NCBI GenBank assembly: GCA_016791475.1
Contig: JAEUWI010000030.1
Location: 26,537 to 90,536, forward strand
Direction of reading: 5' to 3'
DNA length: 64,000 nt
Source of the DNA: Candidatus Hydrogenedentota bacterium
Lineage (GTDB): Bacteria; Hydrogenedentota; Hydrogenedentia; Hydrogenedentales; JAEUWI01
A model generated the notes under the pieces. The model was not told the DNA's origin, did no database searches, and was given only the letters and a program-made list of their open reading frames with translations. Below, piece after piece: positions 10,785-20,100 of the stretch. A program made the translations under genes and the position numbers. Positions within the stretch are counted from its first letter, which is position 1. Each line of letters starts with the position of its first letter.

Positions 10785-11446
10785 GGGGACAGCCACGAAT
10801 GGCATTTACTTAAGGCCTGTCTGCGTCAAAAAGGGGACCATGGGTGCCACCCTCAGGCAGAGGAGCGCAGCGGGGGAGCCTGTGGGTGAAAAGACGCCAC
10901 CTTAGGGACTGACGCACCCGCGTTATCGGTGATGATCTTCGTGATCCACAACGTATTAGTTGTTCCAACTGCGAGTCCGTGACGTCGCGGGGTGTGGCTG
11001 TCCCGTCGCTCGCGGAGGTAAACCCGGTTTACCGCGTCACATCGACCAGACGACATGTTGCCAGTTGAGTTGTCTATGGTGGCGACGAACCCACTCCCCG
11101 CACGACGGGACAGCCACACCCAGAAAATGCACGACGCCTTGTCGTCGTGGGCTTTGGGTCGCAGTGCAAGACGATCCGGGCGCGACACGGTGGGTGCGTC
11201 AGTCCCTGCGGACCGCTGGTTTCTTCCTCGAACCCCCGCCACCGGCGGTCGCGACTTGTGGGCGAAAAGACTAGGATTTTTCAAGGAGAATTGCGCCACA
11301 TGGTCAAGTCCCAACACCCACAAACTCCATCGCTAAGCGATTACGTTTGAGGGTGGCACCCCAGGTTACCTATTGGAGCATCGAGTTAATGCCCCTGAGT
11401 CAGTGCCATTCGGGTCAGTCCTGCCTGTTGGCACGTCGGCAGTCCC
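10785..11446. repeat. Nested inverted-repeat element E1, non-coding
   Basis: No gene is supported in this stretch. It has at least four nested inverted repeats: 10796-10804 with 11404-11412 (9 bp), 10842-10855 with 11349-11362 (14 bp exact), 10905-10919 with 11192-11206 (15 bp exact) and 10991-11008 with 11103-11120 (18 bp exact, GGTGTGGCTGTCCCGTCG). The left side begins GGGGGACAGCC; the right side ends CGGCAGTCCCCTA, where CTA is the stop codon of the phosphatase gene on the minus strand. This layout matches elements E2 (54295-54615) and E3 (60958-61484). Confidence 0.7.
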
Positions 11447-12373
11447 CTACTGATTCCCGCGCAGCACCCAGCCAGCAAAGAAGGCCAGCGCGCCGTACAC
11501 AATGAGGAAGGCGGCCCAGGCGATGCCGATACCGTGTCTCCGGAAGAAATTGCTGATGCGCATGTAGATCATGCGGAGCGGAGCGGGGCTGATATTGACG
11601 ACGACGACGGTAATATTGTCCTTGCCGCCATACTCGTTGGCCTTGGAGACCAGGCGGTGGGCGATTTCGGCCGCCGAGCCGTTGCGCTGGAACTCCCGCT
11701 TGATTTCGTCGTCCTTGACCATGTTGACGAGGCCGTCGGTACACATGAGGAGCATGTCGCCGGGCACGATGTGCCAGCGGTAGGTGTCCACAGTGACTTC
11801 TTCGTGGGTGCCCACACAACGGGTTACGATGTTCTTGCGGCGGTCGGTTTCGGCCTCGGATTTCGACATGAGACCCATTTTTACTTGTTCGTCCACCCAG
11901 GAGTGGTCTTCGGTCTGGGCGAGGATCTCGCCGTCGCGAATGTGATAGCAACGAGAGTCGCCCACATTGCCAATGTAGATCTTTTTGGGCGTGATGATGG
12001 CGGTCAGGAGTGTGGTACCCATGGGGCGGCGGGTGCGCACGAGATCTTTGTTGGTCTGGAAGATACTCTCGTTCGCTTTTTCGATGGCCGCGCGTACTTT
12101 GGGCAGAGGACCTTCGTTCTGCTCATTGCCGTCATCGCCGTTCTGGGAAGCGCGGGGGGGCTTTTCCTTGATCAGCTCGCCGACGATCTTGACCGCCAGT
12201 TTACTTGCGATCTCGCCTCCGGTGTGCCCGCCGAGTCCATCGGCAACGCAAACCAACGCGCCTTCCTTGAAGAGGTTCAGATTCTTGGCGCCTTCACGAA
12301 CGATCACATAGGAATCTTCGTTGTTCTTTTTTCGGCGCCCTACATCGCTAAGTGCCGCTATATCTAAACGCAT
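11447..12373 (-). CDS. Membrane-anchored PP2C-type Ser/Thr protein phosphatase
   Basis: The 308-residue product is a PPM/PP2C metal-dependent phosphatase of the Stp1/PrpC type that reverses Ser/Thr kinase signalling. Metal-binding motifs are NNEDSY near the N-terminus, VADGLGGHTGGE, MCTDGLVNMV and GKDNITVVVV. One C-terminal transmembrane helix (WAAFLIVYGALAFFAGWVL) would tether the catalytic domain to the inner membrane. ATG 12373 is preceded by GGAGG with a five-base gap; an in-frame TTG lies four codons further up. It follows the oppF-like gene on the same strand after about 100 bp. A candidate kinase partner is the SUMF1 fusion at 32949, inferred only from its presence. Confidence 0.93.
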   Translation of the reverse strand: MRLDIAALSDVGRRKKNNEDSYVIVREGAKNLNLFKEGALVCVADGLGGHTGGEIASKLAVKIVGELIKEKPPRASQNGDDGNEQNEGPLPKVRAAIEKANESIFQTNKDLVRTRRPMGTTLLTAIITPKKIYIGNVGDSRCYHIRDGEILAQTEDHSWVDEQVKMGLMSKSEAETDRRKNIVTRCVGTHEEVTVDTYRWHIVPGDMLLMCTDGLVNMVKDDEIKREFQRNGSAAEIAHRLVSKANEYGGKDNITVVVVNISPAPLRMIYMRISNFFRRHGIGIAWAAFLIVYGALAFFAGWVLRGNQ

Positions 12374-12471
12374 GTAATCCTCCAACCTCGCGCTTTAGAA
12401 TAACAGATTTTCCGGAAGGACGGCAAGCGCCTGTCTTAATTTCGGCACCTCCGGGCTGGTCCGTGGAAAGC

Positions 12472-13467
12472 TCATTTTTCTTCGATTGGTCCGGCGTCCG
12501 GTGCATTGACGTGGCAGGCGGCGCGATGGCCCGGTGCGAGCGCCACCAGCCGCTGGTTCATGGTCCGGCAGGCGGGTTGGGCCTCGGGGCAGCGGGGATG
12601 AAAGTGGCACCCGGAGGGCGGATTGATCGGATTGGGTACATCCCCCTGGAGGATGATGCGTTGGGACTTACGATCGGTTGCGATCTCGGGCACGGCGGAA
12701 AGCAGCGCCTTGGTATAGGGATGGACCGGGCGTCGGAACAATTCGTCCGCCGGGGCTATCTCCACGATGCGTCCCAGATACATGACCGCGACGGCATCGC
12801 TGATATGGCGGATGACGCTCAGGTCATGGCCGATGAAGAGGTACGTCAGGCCGAGTTTCTGCTGGAGGTCCTTGAGGAGGTTCAGGATTTGCGCCTGTAC
12901 GGAGACGTCGAGGGCGGATACGGGTTCGTCGGCCACGATGAGCTCCGGCTCCACGGCCAGGGCCCGGGCGATGCCGATGCGCTGGCGCTGTCCGCCGCTG
13001 AACTCATGGGGGTAGCGATCGGCAGCCTGGGGCGGCAGGCCGACCAGCGAGAGCAGCTCGTAGCACCGGTCGCGCCGGGTGCCGCTGTCGCCGATGTTGT
13101 GGGCCTTCATGGCCTCGGCCAGCATGGAGTAGATGGTCATCCGGGGGTTCAGCGAGCCATAGGGGTCCTGAAACACGATCTGGATTCGCTTGCGCAAATC
13201 CCGGAGCTCTTTCGGGCCGAGCGTGGCGAGGTCGATGCCGTCGAAGAGGATCTTTCCGCCCGTGGGTTCAATCAGGCGGAGGATGGAGCGGCCCGCCGTC
13301 GTTTTCCCGCTCCCGCTCTCCCCCACGAGGCTCAGGGTGGTGCCCCGGGGGATGGAGAAGCTGATGCCGTCCACGGCCCGCACGGCGCCCGCAGTTCGGG
13401 CGAAGACGCCCTTCTTCACCGGGAAGTGCTTCACCAGATTTTCGATGGTCAGGAGGGATTCACTCAT
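12472..13467 (-). CDS. oppF: Oligopeptide ABC transporter ATP-binding protein (OppF/DppF type)
   Basis: This is one of the two ATPases driving peptide import through OppBC. The 331-residue protein has Walker A GESGSGKT, the signature [13 protein letters not shown], Walker [11 protein letters not shown], and the C-terminal oligopeptide-transport extension with [11 protein letters not shown], a cysteine cluster typical of Opp/Dpp ATPases. Its ATG overlaps the stop of the oppD-like gene (four-base overlap), pointing to translational coupling. I use the opp name for the family; substrate could equally be dipeptides or nickel chelates. Confidence 0.93.
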   Translation of the reverse strand: MSESLLTIENLVKHFPVKKGVFARTAGAVRAVDGISFSIPRGTTLSLVGESGSGKTTAGRSILRLIEPTGGKILFDGIDLATLGPKELRDLRKRIQIVFQDPYGSLNPRMTIYSMLAEAMKAHNIGDSGTRRDRCYELLSLVGLPPQAADRYPHEFSGGQRQRIGIARALAVEPELIVADEPVSALDVSVQAQILNLLKDLQQKLGLTYLFIGHDLSVIRHISDAVAVMYLGRIVEIAPADELFRRPVHPYTKALLSAVPEIATDRKSQRIILQGDVPNPINPPSGCHFHPRCPEAQPACRTMNQRLVALAPGHRAACHVNAPDAGPIEEK

Positions 13468-14486
13468 GCCTGCACCTCCGCCGCTTCGGGCAGTTTTCCA
13501 CCCTCGGTCCGATCCAGATTCCAGCAGGCGGCGAAATGGGTTTCACCGGCGGTCTCGAGCACGGGCTCCGCCTCGCGGCAGCGCGCCGAGGCGAGGGGAC
13601 AGCGGTTGTTAAAGCGACAGCCGGGTGGGAAGGCCGTGGCCGCGGGCACATTGCCCTGGATCACGTGGAGCCGTTCGCGAACTCGGTCGTGCTTGGGCAG
13701 AGCGGCGAAGAGCCCCAGGGTGTAGGGGTGGCGCGGGTTGCGGAAGAGTTCCCGCACGGGAGCCTGTTCCACCACCTTGCCGGCATACATGACGACGACG
13801 TCGTGGGCGTTTTCCGCGACCACGCCGAGGTCGTGGGTGATGAGAAGAATGGACATGCCCCGCTCGTCCTGGAGCTTGCGCATGAGGTCGAGGATCTGGG
13901 CCTGGATAGTCACGTCGAGGGCCGTGGTGGGTTCGTCGGCGATGAGGACCTTGGGGTCGCAGGCGAGGGCCATGGCGATCATGCAGCGCTGGAGCATACC
14001 GCCCGACATCTGGTGGGGGTAGTCGTGCACCCGCTTTTCTGGCGCGGGAATACCCACCTGGGTGAGGAGGCGCACCGTTTCGTCGAGAGCGTCCTTCTTG
14101 TTCATGCCCCGATGCAACTGGAGGACGGCACCGATCTGGTGCCCCACGCGGAACACGGGGTTCATGGAGGTCATGGGCTCCTGAAAGATCATGGAGATGT
14201 CGTCCCCGCGAATCTTCCGGAGATCGTCCTTGGGCAGGGCGAGGAGGTTATGCCCGTCAAAGAGGATTTCGCCACCGGCGTTGTGACCGGCCGGTTCGGG
14301 CACCAGTCCCATGATGGAGAGGGCCGTGACGCTCTTTCCACAGCCGCTCTCACCCACGACGGCGAGGGTTTTGCCCCGGTGCAGGTCGAAGGAGACGTCA
14401 TCCACCGAACGGGCCAGGCCCTGATCGGTCTTGAAGTAGGTCTTCAGGTTTTTGAGCTGAAGTATGGGCTGGGCGGTGTTGGTCAT
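13464..14486 (-). CDS. oppD: Oligopeptide ABC transporter ATP-binding protein (OppD/DppD type)
   Basis: This is the partner ATPase of the OppF-like protein. It has Walker A GESGCGKS, signature MSGGMLQR, Walker [11 protein letters not shown] and the C-terminal [14 protein letters not shown] cysteine cluster of the family, in 340 residues. I start at ATG 14486 ([10 protein letters not shown]); an in-frame TTG lies two codons upstream and neither has a good ribosome binding site. It is separated from oppC by about 430 bp containing an unrelated antitoxin-like gene and an inverted repeat, so the ATPase genes may need their own promoter. Confidence 0.93.
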   Translation of the reverse strand: MTNTAQPILQLKNLKTYFKTDQGLARSVDDVSFDLHRGKTLAVVGESGCGKSVTALSIMGLVPEPAGHNAGGEILFDGHNLLALPKDDLRKIRGDDISMIFQEPMTSMNPVFRVGHQIGAVLQLHRGMNKKDALDETVRLLTQVGIPAPEKRVHDYPHQMSGGMLQRCMIAMALACDPKVLIADEPTTALDVTIQAQILDLMRKLQDERGMSILLITHDLGVVAENAHDVVVMYAGKVVEQAPVRELFRNPRHPYTLGLFAALPKHDRVRERLHVIQGNVPAATAFPPGCRFNNRCPLASARCREAEPVLETAGETHFAACWNLDRTEGGKLPEAAEVQA

Positions 14487-14541
14487 GGGCAAGATCGATC
14501 ATGACAGCGAAGCGGTGATCGTTCCGGGAGTTCAGGGGGTG

Positions 14542-14628
14542 TTGCAGGGACGGCAGAGACGACAGGGACTGCAGAAATGTGAATCATGGTATCGACCTCA
14601 TACGTCCCTGCTGTCTCTGTAGTCCCTG
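14542..14628. repeat. Imperfect inverted repeat with CAGGGAC units
   Basis: The arms 14546-14572 and 14603-14628 (CAGGGAC-nnC-AGAGAC-nn-CAGGGAC and its reverse complement) could form a long interrupted hairpin between the antitoxin-like gene and oppD. A shorter pair of the same type is at 49286-49353. Confidence 0.65.
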
Positions 14629-14658
14629 ATAATGTCGCTCGAACAATCGGTAAGATGA

Positions 14659-14880
14659 TCAACGAACACGTTTCCAAAGTTCGCGTTTGGCGTCGTCCCA
14701 ATCGAGAACACACTCCTCACCCGCAGCCAACCTTGATTCCGTTTCTTCCAGTGCGGGTCGATGCCAATCGGGCGATTCCACCTCGCTGCCAGCTCGCGAA
14801 AGATCCACCCATAGCGCTTCCATTAATTGGAGCTTTTCTGCACGAGACATCTGAGCAATTTGGTCTTCTGTGACGTTCAT
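14659..14880 (-). CDS. Antitoxin-like addiction module component (CHP02574 type), orphan
   Basis: The 73-residue protein has the shape of the putative addiction module component family (TIGR02574): a short N-terminal helix, LSRAEK-like MSRAEKLQLMEALWVDL, a P-DWH-ALEE-ESRLA middle, and the ending DWDDAKRELWKRVR. Family members usually precede a RelE/ParE toxin gene. No such toxin follows on the minus strand; the next 170 bp hold an inverted repeat and then oppD. The ribosome binding site GAGGAG eight bases before ATG 14880 is strong, so it is likely expressed. It interrupts the opp operon between oppC and oppD. Either the toxin was lost or the protein has another role. Confidence 0.8.
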   Translation of the reverse strand: MNVTEDQIAQMSRAEKLQLMEALWVDLSRAGSEVESPDWHRPALEETESRLAAGEECVLDWDDAKRELWKRVR

Positions 14881-14917
14881 AACTTTAACTCCTCTACCGC
14901 CAGCATACCATAAGGGC

Positions 14918-15982
14918 CTATTGCCGCAACCTCGGGTCCATGGCGTCGCGGAGGGCTTCGCCGACGAGATTGAATGCGGTAACCGTTACGAAGATCGCGA
15001 GACCGGGAAAGATGACCAGCCAGTAGGCGAAGTCCACGTAGTCTTTTGATTGTTTGAGGATTTCGCCCCAGCTTGCGGTGGGCGGGGGCACGCCGAAGCC
15101 GAGGAAGCTGAGGGCGGATTCGGTTAGGATGGCTCCGGCGACGCCGAAGGTTGCCGTGACGAGCACGGGGGCGAGGGCATTGGGCAGGAGGTGGCGGAAC
15201 ATGATGCGTGTGTCGCGCAGGCCGGTGGCGCGGGCGGCCGTGGTGAAGTCGGCGTTGCGGAGTTTCAGGAACTCGCCGCGGACGAGCCGGGCCACGTCGG
15301 GCCAGCCGGTCAGGCCCAGCGCGATCATGATGTTGTAGATGCTCGGGTTCAGGAAGGCGATGAGGGACAGGATAAGGATAAGGGTGGGGAAGCAGAGCAC
15401 GATCTCAATGATCCGCAGCACGACCGCGTCCACTTTGCCCCCGTAGTAGCCCGCCAGGGCGCCCGCGATGATACCGATCACGGTGGCGATGCCCATGGCG
15501 ACAAAGCCCACGGTCATGGAGATGCGCGTGCCCCAGATGAGCCGACTGAGCACATCGCGCCCGCGGTCGTCGGTTCCGAGCCAGTGCTTTCCGGAAGGGG
15601 CTTCCAGGCGGTTGTACAGATGGGAACGCTCCGGCGCGAAAGGGATCAGGGGGCGAATGGCCCGGTCATCGGGGCCGGGCTCCCAGCCGTCGAAATTGAA
15701 GGACACGAGATCGCCGTACTCGATGACGTTCGGAAAGAAGTAGGTTTTGCCCTGGGTTGAAAGGTAAATGGGAACCTCGCCGGCGAGGAAGGGGGCGATG
15801 ATGCCGATGAAGGCCAGCAGGGCCAGCACGGCCAGGGAGACGAGGCCGAGGGGGCGTTTCTTGAACTGGATCCAGACCAGGCGCCAGTAGCCCTGACTCT
15901 GATGCTCGTAGGCGGCCAGGGGGGCGGCCTCCGGCTCGCCGCCCGACGATTTGATTGGCTCTCCGATGTGGTTCGTTCCCAT
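14918..15982 (-). CDS. oppC: Oligopeptide ABC transporter permease (OppC/DppC type)
   Basis: This inner membrane permease pairs with the OppB-like protein to form the peptide channel. The 354-residue protein has an N-terminal cytoplasmic stretch, a first helix near residues 43-65 (LVSLAVLALLAFIGIIAPFL), the LGTDDRGRDVLSRLIWGTRISM segment characteristic of DppC/OppC, and the EAA-loop region ATGLRDTRIMFRHLLPNALAPVLV. The C-terminus FNLVGEALRDAMDPRLRQ is classical. It starts six bases after oppB ends. Confidence 0.95.
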   Translation of the reverse strand: MGTNHIGEPIKSSGGEPEAAPLAAYEHQSQGYWRLVWIQFKKRPLGLVSLAVLALLAFIGIIAPFLAGEVPIYLSTQGKTYFFPNVIEYGDLVSFNFDGWEPGPDDRAIRPLIPFAPERSHLYNRLEAPSGKHWLGTDDRGRDVLSRLIWGTRISMTVGFVAMGIATVIGIIAGALAGYYGGKVDAVVLRIIEIVLCFPTLILILSLIAFLNPSIYNIMIALGLTGWPDVARLVRGEFLKLRNADFTTAARATGLRDTRIMFRHLLPNALAPVLVTATFGVAGAILTESALSFLGFGVPPPTASWGEILKQSKDYVDFAYWLVIFPGLAIFVTVTAFNLVGEALRDAMDPRLRQ

Positions 15983-15988
15983 GATGGC

Positions 15989-16981
15989 CTAGCTGAACTT
16001 TATCTTCGGATCGACCAGCGCGTAGAGGATGTCGGAGACTATGAGCCCCAACAGCGTGAGTAGCGCGGTGATCGACAGGATGCCCATGATCAGGGGATAG
16101 TCCCGGGAGAGGATGGCCTCGAAGGCGAGCCGGCCCATGCCCGGAATGGAAAAGATACTTTCGATGATGACGCTGCCCCCGATAAGGCTGGGGATGAGGC
16201 CGCCGAGCAGGGTCACGATGGGGATGAGCGAATTGCGCAGCGCATAGCGATAGATGACGGTGCGTTCGCTGAAGCCATAGGCCCGGGCGGTGCGGACGTA
16301 GTCCTGGCGAATGGTCTCGATGAGTCCGGCGCGGGCATAGCGGGAGAGTCCGGCGAGTCCGTTGTAGGAGAGACACAAGACGGGGAGTATCAGGTGCCAG
16401 GCGCGGTCGCGCAGCCAGGCGAATGCGCCGAGAGAATTGGCATCATAGGAACTTACGCCTGCGGCGGGGAACCAGTTGAAGTGGGCGCCGCCGCAGAAGT
16501 AATACATGAGCAGCATGGCCACCCAGAAACTGGGCAGGCTATAGAGAATGAAGAGGCCCAGGGTGAGGGCGGTGTCGCCCCGGGTATGCTGGTGGGTGGC
16601 GGAATAAACCCCGATGGGTATGGCGATGAGATAGATAGCCAGAATGGAGATCAGATTGAGCTGGAGCGTTACCGGTATAGTTTCCGCGATCTTGGTGAGC
16701 ACGGGCCGGTTGTCTTTGTAGGAGGTTCCGAAATCGAAGGTGGCCAGTTTGCCCAGCCACATGACATAGCGCACGGGCAGGGGCTTGTCCAGGCCGTAGA
16801 GCTTTTTGGTCTGCTCGATGGCTTCCTGCGTGATGGCGCTGCCGCCCGACCCGCCCGCCTGATGCAGCCGCATATAGATGGGACTGCCGGGGGCCATTTG
16901 GACGATCATGAAGGTGATCAGGCTGATCCCGAGAAAGGTGGGGATGATGAGCAGAAATCTTCGTATCAGGTAGTTGCGCAC
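15989..16981 (-). CDS. oppB: Oligopeptide ABC transporter permease (OppB/DppB type)
   Basis: This 330-residue permease begins MRNYLIRRFLLIIPTFLGISLITF, the typical first helix of OppB/DppB, and contains the family's YGLDKPLPVRYVMWLGKL segment, the permease core with several helices, the EAA-type loop TARAYGFSERTVIYRYALRNSLIPIVT, and IIESIFSIPGMGRL near the C-terminus. It lies 30 bases after the oppA stop codon and six before oppC, so oppA-oppB-oppC form one transcription unit. Confidence 0.95.
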   Translation of the reverse strand: MRNYLIRRFLLIIPTFLGISLITFMIVQMAPGSPIYMRLHQAGGSGGSAITQEAIEQTKKLYGLDKPLPVRYVMWLGKLATFDFGTSYKDNRPVLTKIAETIPVTLQLNLISILAIYLIAIPIGVYSATHQHTRGDTALTLGLFILYSLPSFWVAMLLMYYFCGGAHFNWFPAAGVSSYDANSLGAFAWLRDRAWHLILPVLCLSYNGLAGLSRYARAGLIETIRQDYVRTARAYGFSERTVIYRYALRNSLIPIVTLLGGLIPSLIGGSVIIESIFSIPGMGRLAFEAILSRDYPLIMGILSITALLTLLGLIVSDILYALVDPKIKFS

Positions 16982-17011
16982 GAGAGGCAGTCCAGCCAGC
17001 CGTATCCGGCG

Positions 17012-18736
17012 TTATTTGTACCGCTGCTGGTCGAGGGGCACCCACCAGTCGCGCATGTCGAAGCCGAGGGCATAGGGCGTCACGCCCTGGAAGCGATTGG
17101 AGATGGCCACTTTGCGCTGGGAATTGAACAGGAAGGTGTAGGGCTGCTCCTCATGGAGTATGGCGTGGAAACGCCGGTACATGGCGTCGCGCTTTTCGTC
17201 GTCGAACTCGAGCCGGGCTTCCTCAATGATCTTGTCGGCTTCGGGATTGGCGAAGTTGACGTAGTTGGATCCGTTGGTAATCTGGGAGGAATGCCAGATT
17301 TGATAGGGGTCGCCTTTCATGGGGCTGACCCAGGCCATGCTGCAGGCGTCGAAAGAGCGCTTGTTCACGCTTTCCAGGAAGGAGGCCCACTCGAGGGGGC
17401 GGAGGGTGACATCGATACCCGCCTTGGTGAGTTCTTCCTTGTACACCGTGGCCAACTGCTCATACTCCGGTGAGCCCGAGGGGTAGATCCACTCGTATTT
17501 GAAGGGAACGCCGTCCTTGTCGCGGATACCGTCCTTGTCGGAATCCACCCAGCCGGCTTGATCCAGCAGCGCTTTTGCTGCGGCGGGATCAAAGGGCCAG
17601 GGGGCGATGGTCTTGTCGTAGCTCGGCGAGTCGGGGAAGGCCTGCCCCGTGACGACCCGCACGAGGCCATGGTAGATGGTCTTGCCGATGGTGTCGCGGT
17701 CAAGCAGCATGGTCATGGCCTGGCGCGCGCGCTTGTCGCTGAAGAAGGGCTTGGTGGCGTTCCATCCGATCCAGCCGAAAGACGAGCCATAGCCGTCCAC
17801 GGGGGAATAAAGGGTGTATTTCTGGTACTGGCTGGTGATGTCGGGCTGGCTGGCCTGACGCACCCACTGTTCCGGCGTCAGGCGCATCTCGTCCACTTCG
17901 CCTCGGCGCAGGAGCTGAAAGGCGGCGTTGTTGTCGGTGATGAACTTGTAGTGAATCTGGTTGACCAGGGGCTTCTTTGGTCCCCAGTAGTCGCTGCGCT
18001 TCGCGATGACGAGCTGCTGGCCGGTATCCCACTTTTCGAAGCGGTAAGGTCCGCTGCCGACGGGGGCGCGGTTGGCGGGGTGCTCGTTGAAATTCCCCTC
18101 TCCGTAGATGTGCTTTGGCAGGATCTGTAAAGAGCCCAGCACGTCGAGATGGAGGAAGTAGGGCTGTTTGGCCTTGAACTGGACAGTGTACTCATCCAGT
18201 GCGATGGCCGACTCAAAATCGACCAGGTAGGAGCGCTTGTCCGCCGTGAGGTTGGCGGTGTTCATGATGGACTCGTAGGTAAAGAGGACGTCCTGGGCCG
18301 TAAGGGGCTTGCCGTCGGAAAAGGTCACGTCCTTGCGGAGATAAAAGGTGTAGGTGAGTTTGTCTTCCGAGATTTCCCAGCGCTCGGCGATCCAGGGCTC
18401 TTCGGCCTGGGTTTCCCGGTTGGACACGAGCATGGTCTCGAAGATATTGCCGCCATAACCATCGGTAATCCGCTGAGTGTAGGAATCGCTGATTTCCAGA
18501 CTGGGGTTCAAGGTGGCCGGTTCAGCCTCCAGGAGAATGACGATCCAGTCCCCTTCGACCGGGGCGCCTTCGGCCTTGGGTGGGGCGCCCTGGACGGTGC
18601 CGAAGGGGGTGTTGAGCACCTCGGGCGCGTTGGAAGCCCCGGACGAGTCGCCGCCTCCACCGCCGCATCCCGTGAGGAGGGCTGAAAGCGCGGTGAGTGC
18701 GGTCAAACACGTTCCTAAGGGCTTCAATGTCGGCAT
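17012..18736 (-). CDS. oppA: Peptide-binding lipoprotein of the OppA/DppA (SBP family 5) type
   Basis: The extracytoplasmic receptor delivers peptides to OppBC. The 574-residue precursor has a lipoprotein signal with the lipobox LLTGC (Cys near residue 25) followed by a Gly/Ser/Ala linker. The family 5 solute-binding fold follows: EPATLNP, the SBP_bac_5 signature region LTYTFYLRKDVTFSDGKPLTAQDVLFT, and the second lobe with PVGSGPYRFEKW. Internal residues DSDKDGIRDKDGV form a calcium-binding-like DxDxDG loop, unusual for plain OppA. GGAG lies eight bases before ATG 18736. It is divergent from the ATP-grasp gene, with about 185 bp of shared upstream DNA. Confidence 0.94.
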   Translation of the reverse strand: MPTLKPLGTCLTALTALSALLTGCGGGGGDSSGASNAPEVLNTPFGTVQGAPPKAEGAPVEGDWIVILLEAEPATLNPSLEISDSYTQRITDGYGGNIFETMLVSNRETQAEEPWIAERWEISEDKLTYTFYLRKDVTFSDGKPLTAQDVLFTYESIMNTANLTADKRSYLVDFESAIALDEYTVQFKAKQPYFLHLDVLGSLQILPKHIYGEGNFNEHPANRAPVGSGPYRFEKWDTGQQLVIAKRSDYWGPKKPLVNQIHYKFITDNNAAFQLLRRGEVDEMRLTPEQWVRQASQPDITSQYQKYTLYSPVDGYGSSFGWIGWNATKPFFSDKRARQAMTMLLDRDTIGKTIYHGLVRVVTGQAFPDSPSYDKTIAPWPFDPAAAKALLDQAGWVDSDKDGIRDKDGVPFKYEWIYPSGSPEYEQLATVYKEELTKAGIDVTLRPLEWASFLESVNKRSFDACSMAWVSPMKGDPYQIWHSSQITNGSNYVNFANPEADKIIEEARLEFDDEKRDAMYRRFHAILHEEQPYTFLFNSQRKVAISNRFQGVTPYALGFDMRDWWVPLDQQRYK

Positions 18737-18920
18737 GAAATCACTCCGTAAGGAAAAGACTCGTCTGTACCAAGATTCAGCGTCGCCGCCAATTTGTGTC
18801 ATGGTATCACAACGACGCGATGGTGGAAAAACCCGGACGGATGCATCGGCGGTGAGTGATCGTGTATGGTTGCGGGGCGCGGTGCCGCGCGAAGGTTGGT
18901 TGGCCGCAGGGGAAATGCTC

Positions 18921-20093
18921 GTGACCGTAAGGCTTGGCATCATCGGTGTACCGGAGGACCCCGGGGGGATCCTTGCGCGGTGCGCCCTGTTGGGCGCGGC
19001 GCCGGTTTTTCTGGTGGAGGGCGATGAGGTTTCGAATCTTCCTCCAGGCTGCGAGGTGGTTTCTCTGGGGGAGCGGGGTATCGAGGCACTCCGGGATGAG
19101 GCCGGGTCCAGCGCGCTATCCGGGCTCTGGACGGCATGTTCCGAAGGAACCTCGCGGCTTTCGGAAGTGGCGAGGGCCCTCGAACTGCCCCAGCTTCCGT
19201 GCATGGATGATGCGCGCCAAAGCGCAATTCCAATAGACGGGGCCATGGTCTATCCCATCGCTTCGCTGGCGCATCTGTGCGAAGAGGATCTTCAGGCCCT
19301 GCCGATTCCGGCCTGGGTGCGGGCGGCCTGCACTCGGGGAGACAGCTCCTGCATGCGCCTGGACCATCCCAACGATCTTTCCCTGGCCTCCGCCAAGTTG
19401 CGGCGGCGCAATCTGGAAGGACCCATTCGAATCCAACCGGCGATCGACGGCGCGGTCTATCGTGTGCTCGCCTTCAAGACCTTGGAAAGGCTTGCGGTTG
19501 CCTGTGTCGTTTCGGAGGAGACCACCAGCTCGGTCTATCGCGTGCCGCTAAGCGTGGTCGTGCCCGCCGAGGGCCGCGCGACATTGGCGGAGGACGTGGA
19601 GGCTTTGGCGGTCGCGGTGAACGGACACCTCCCGGAAGGCTGGGGCTATGTCGAATTGGAGGTCGTGGATACGAATCGGGGGCTGCGTCTGATCGACGTG
19701 CAATGCCCGGCCCGTCTCGATACGCACCGCTGTGAACTGGTGCGGCTGTCTCTGGGCATCGACCTGTGTCTGGCTTCCATGGCCTGCGCGTTGGGGCGGA
19801 TTCCCGCACTGTCACCGACGCGCCATGCCGTGGCCGCCATGACCTGGCTGTTGACCCGGAGTGGCGTGGTGACTGGATTTCAAGGGGTGGAAGAGGCGCG
19901 GCTAATGGACGGGGTTGTTGAGGTGCGTATCACGGCGGTGGAGGGGGACATCCTCAGTCACGTGGTGGACATCCCTTCACGGGAGCGGGGAGGCTTCATC
20001 ATGGCCGTCGGGAATTCGGGTGCCCAGGCCCGGGAGCGCCTTGAGGCGGCCCGCGCGCGGGTCTGGATTAATACGTCGCCCGCGCTGCTTTGA
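18921..20093 (+). CDS. ATP-grasp superfamily protein, function unknown
   Basis: The roughly 390-residue protein looks like a diverged ATP-grasp carboxylate-amine ligase. A Rossmann-like N-terminal domain (RLGIIGVPEDPGG) leads to the segment SRLSEVARALELPQLP that normally precedes the nucleotide domain. The ligase core ends in YVELEVVDTNRGLRLIDVQCPARLD, where relatives have an acidic metal site followed by EINPR. The C-terminal block VTGFQGVEEARLMDGVVEV and SGAQARERLEAARARV matches the closing subdomain of biotin-carboxylase-like ATP-grasp ligases. The middle Lys-rich ATP loop is short and atypical, so activity is doubtful. GTG 18921 has AGGGGA seven bases upstream; ATG 18915 is an alternative. 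It is divergent from oppA. Confidence 0.65.
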   Translation: MTVRLGIIGVPEDPGGILARCALLGAAPVFLVEGDEVSNLPPGCEVVSLGERGIEALRDEAGSSALSGLWTACSEGTSRLSEVARALELPQLPCMDDARQSAIPIDGAMVYPIASLAHLCEEDLQALPIPAWVRAACTRGDSSCMRLDHPNDLSLASAKLRRRNLEGPIRIQPAIDGAVYRVLAFKTLERLAVACVVSEETTSSVYRVPLSVVVPAEGRATLAEDVEALAVAVNGHLPEGWGYVELEVVDTNRGLRLIDVQCPARLDTHRCELVRLSLGIDLCLASMACALGRIPALSPTRHAVAAMTWLLTRSGVVTGFQGVEEARLMDGVVEVRITAVEGDILSHVVDIPSRERGGFIMAVGNSGAQARERLEAARARVWINTSPALL

Positions 20094-20100
20094 AGAAAAG

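Noticed and set aside
14483..14658. Toxin partner for the orphan antitoxin
   Set aside because: All frames in this stretch are short and low-complexity, without ParE/RelE features; the area is an inverted repeat.
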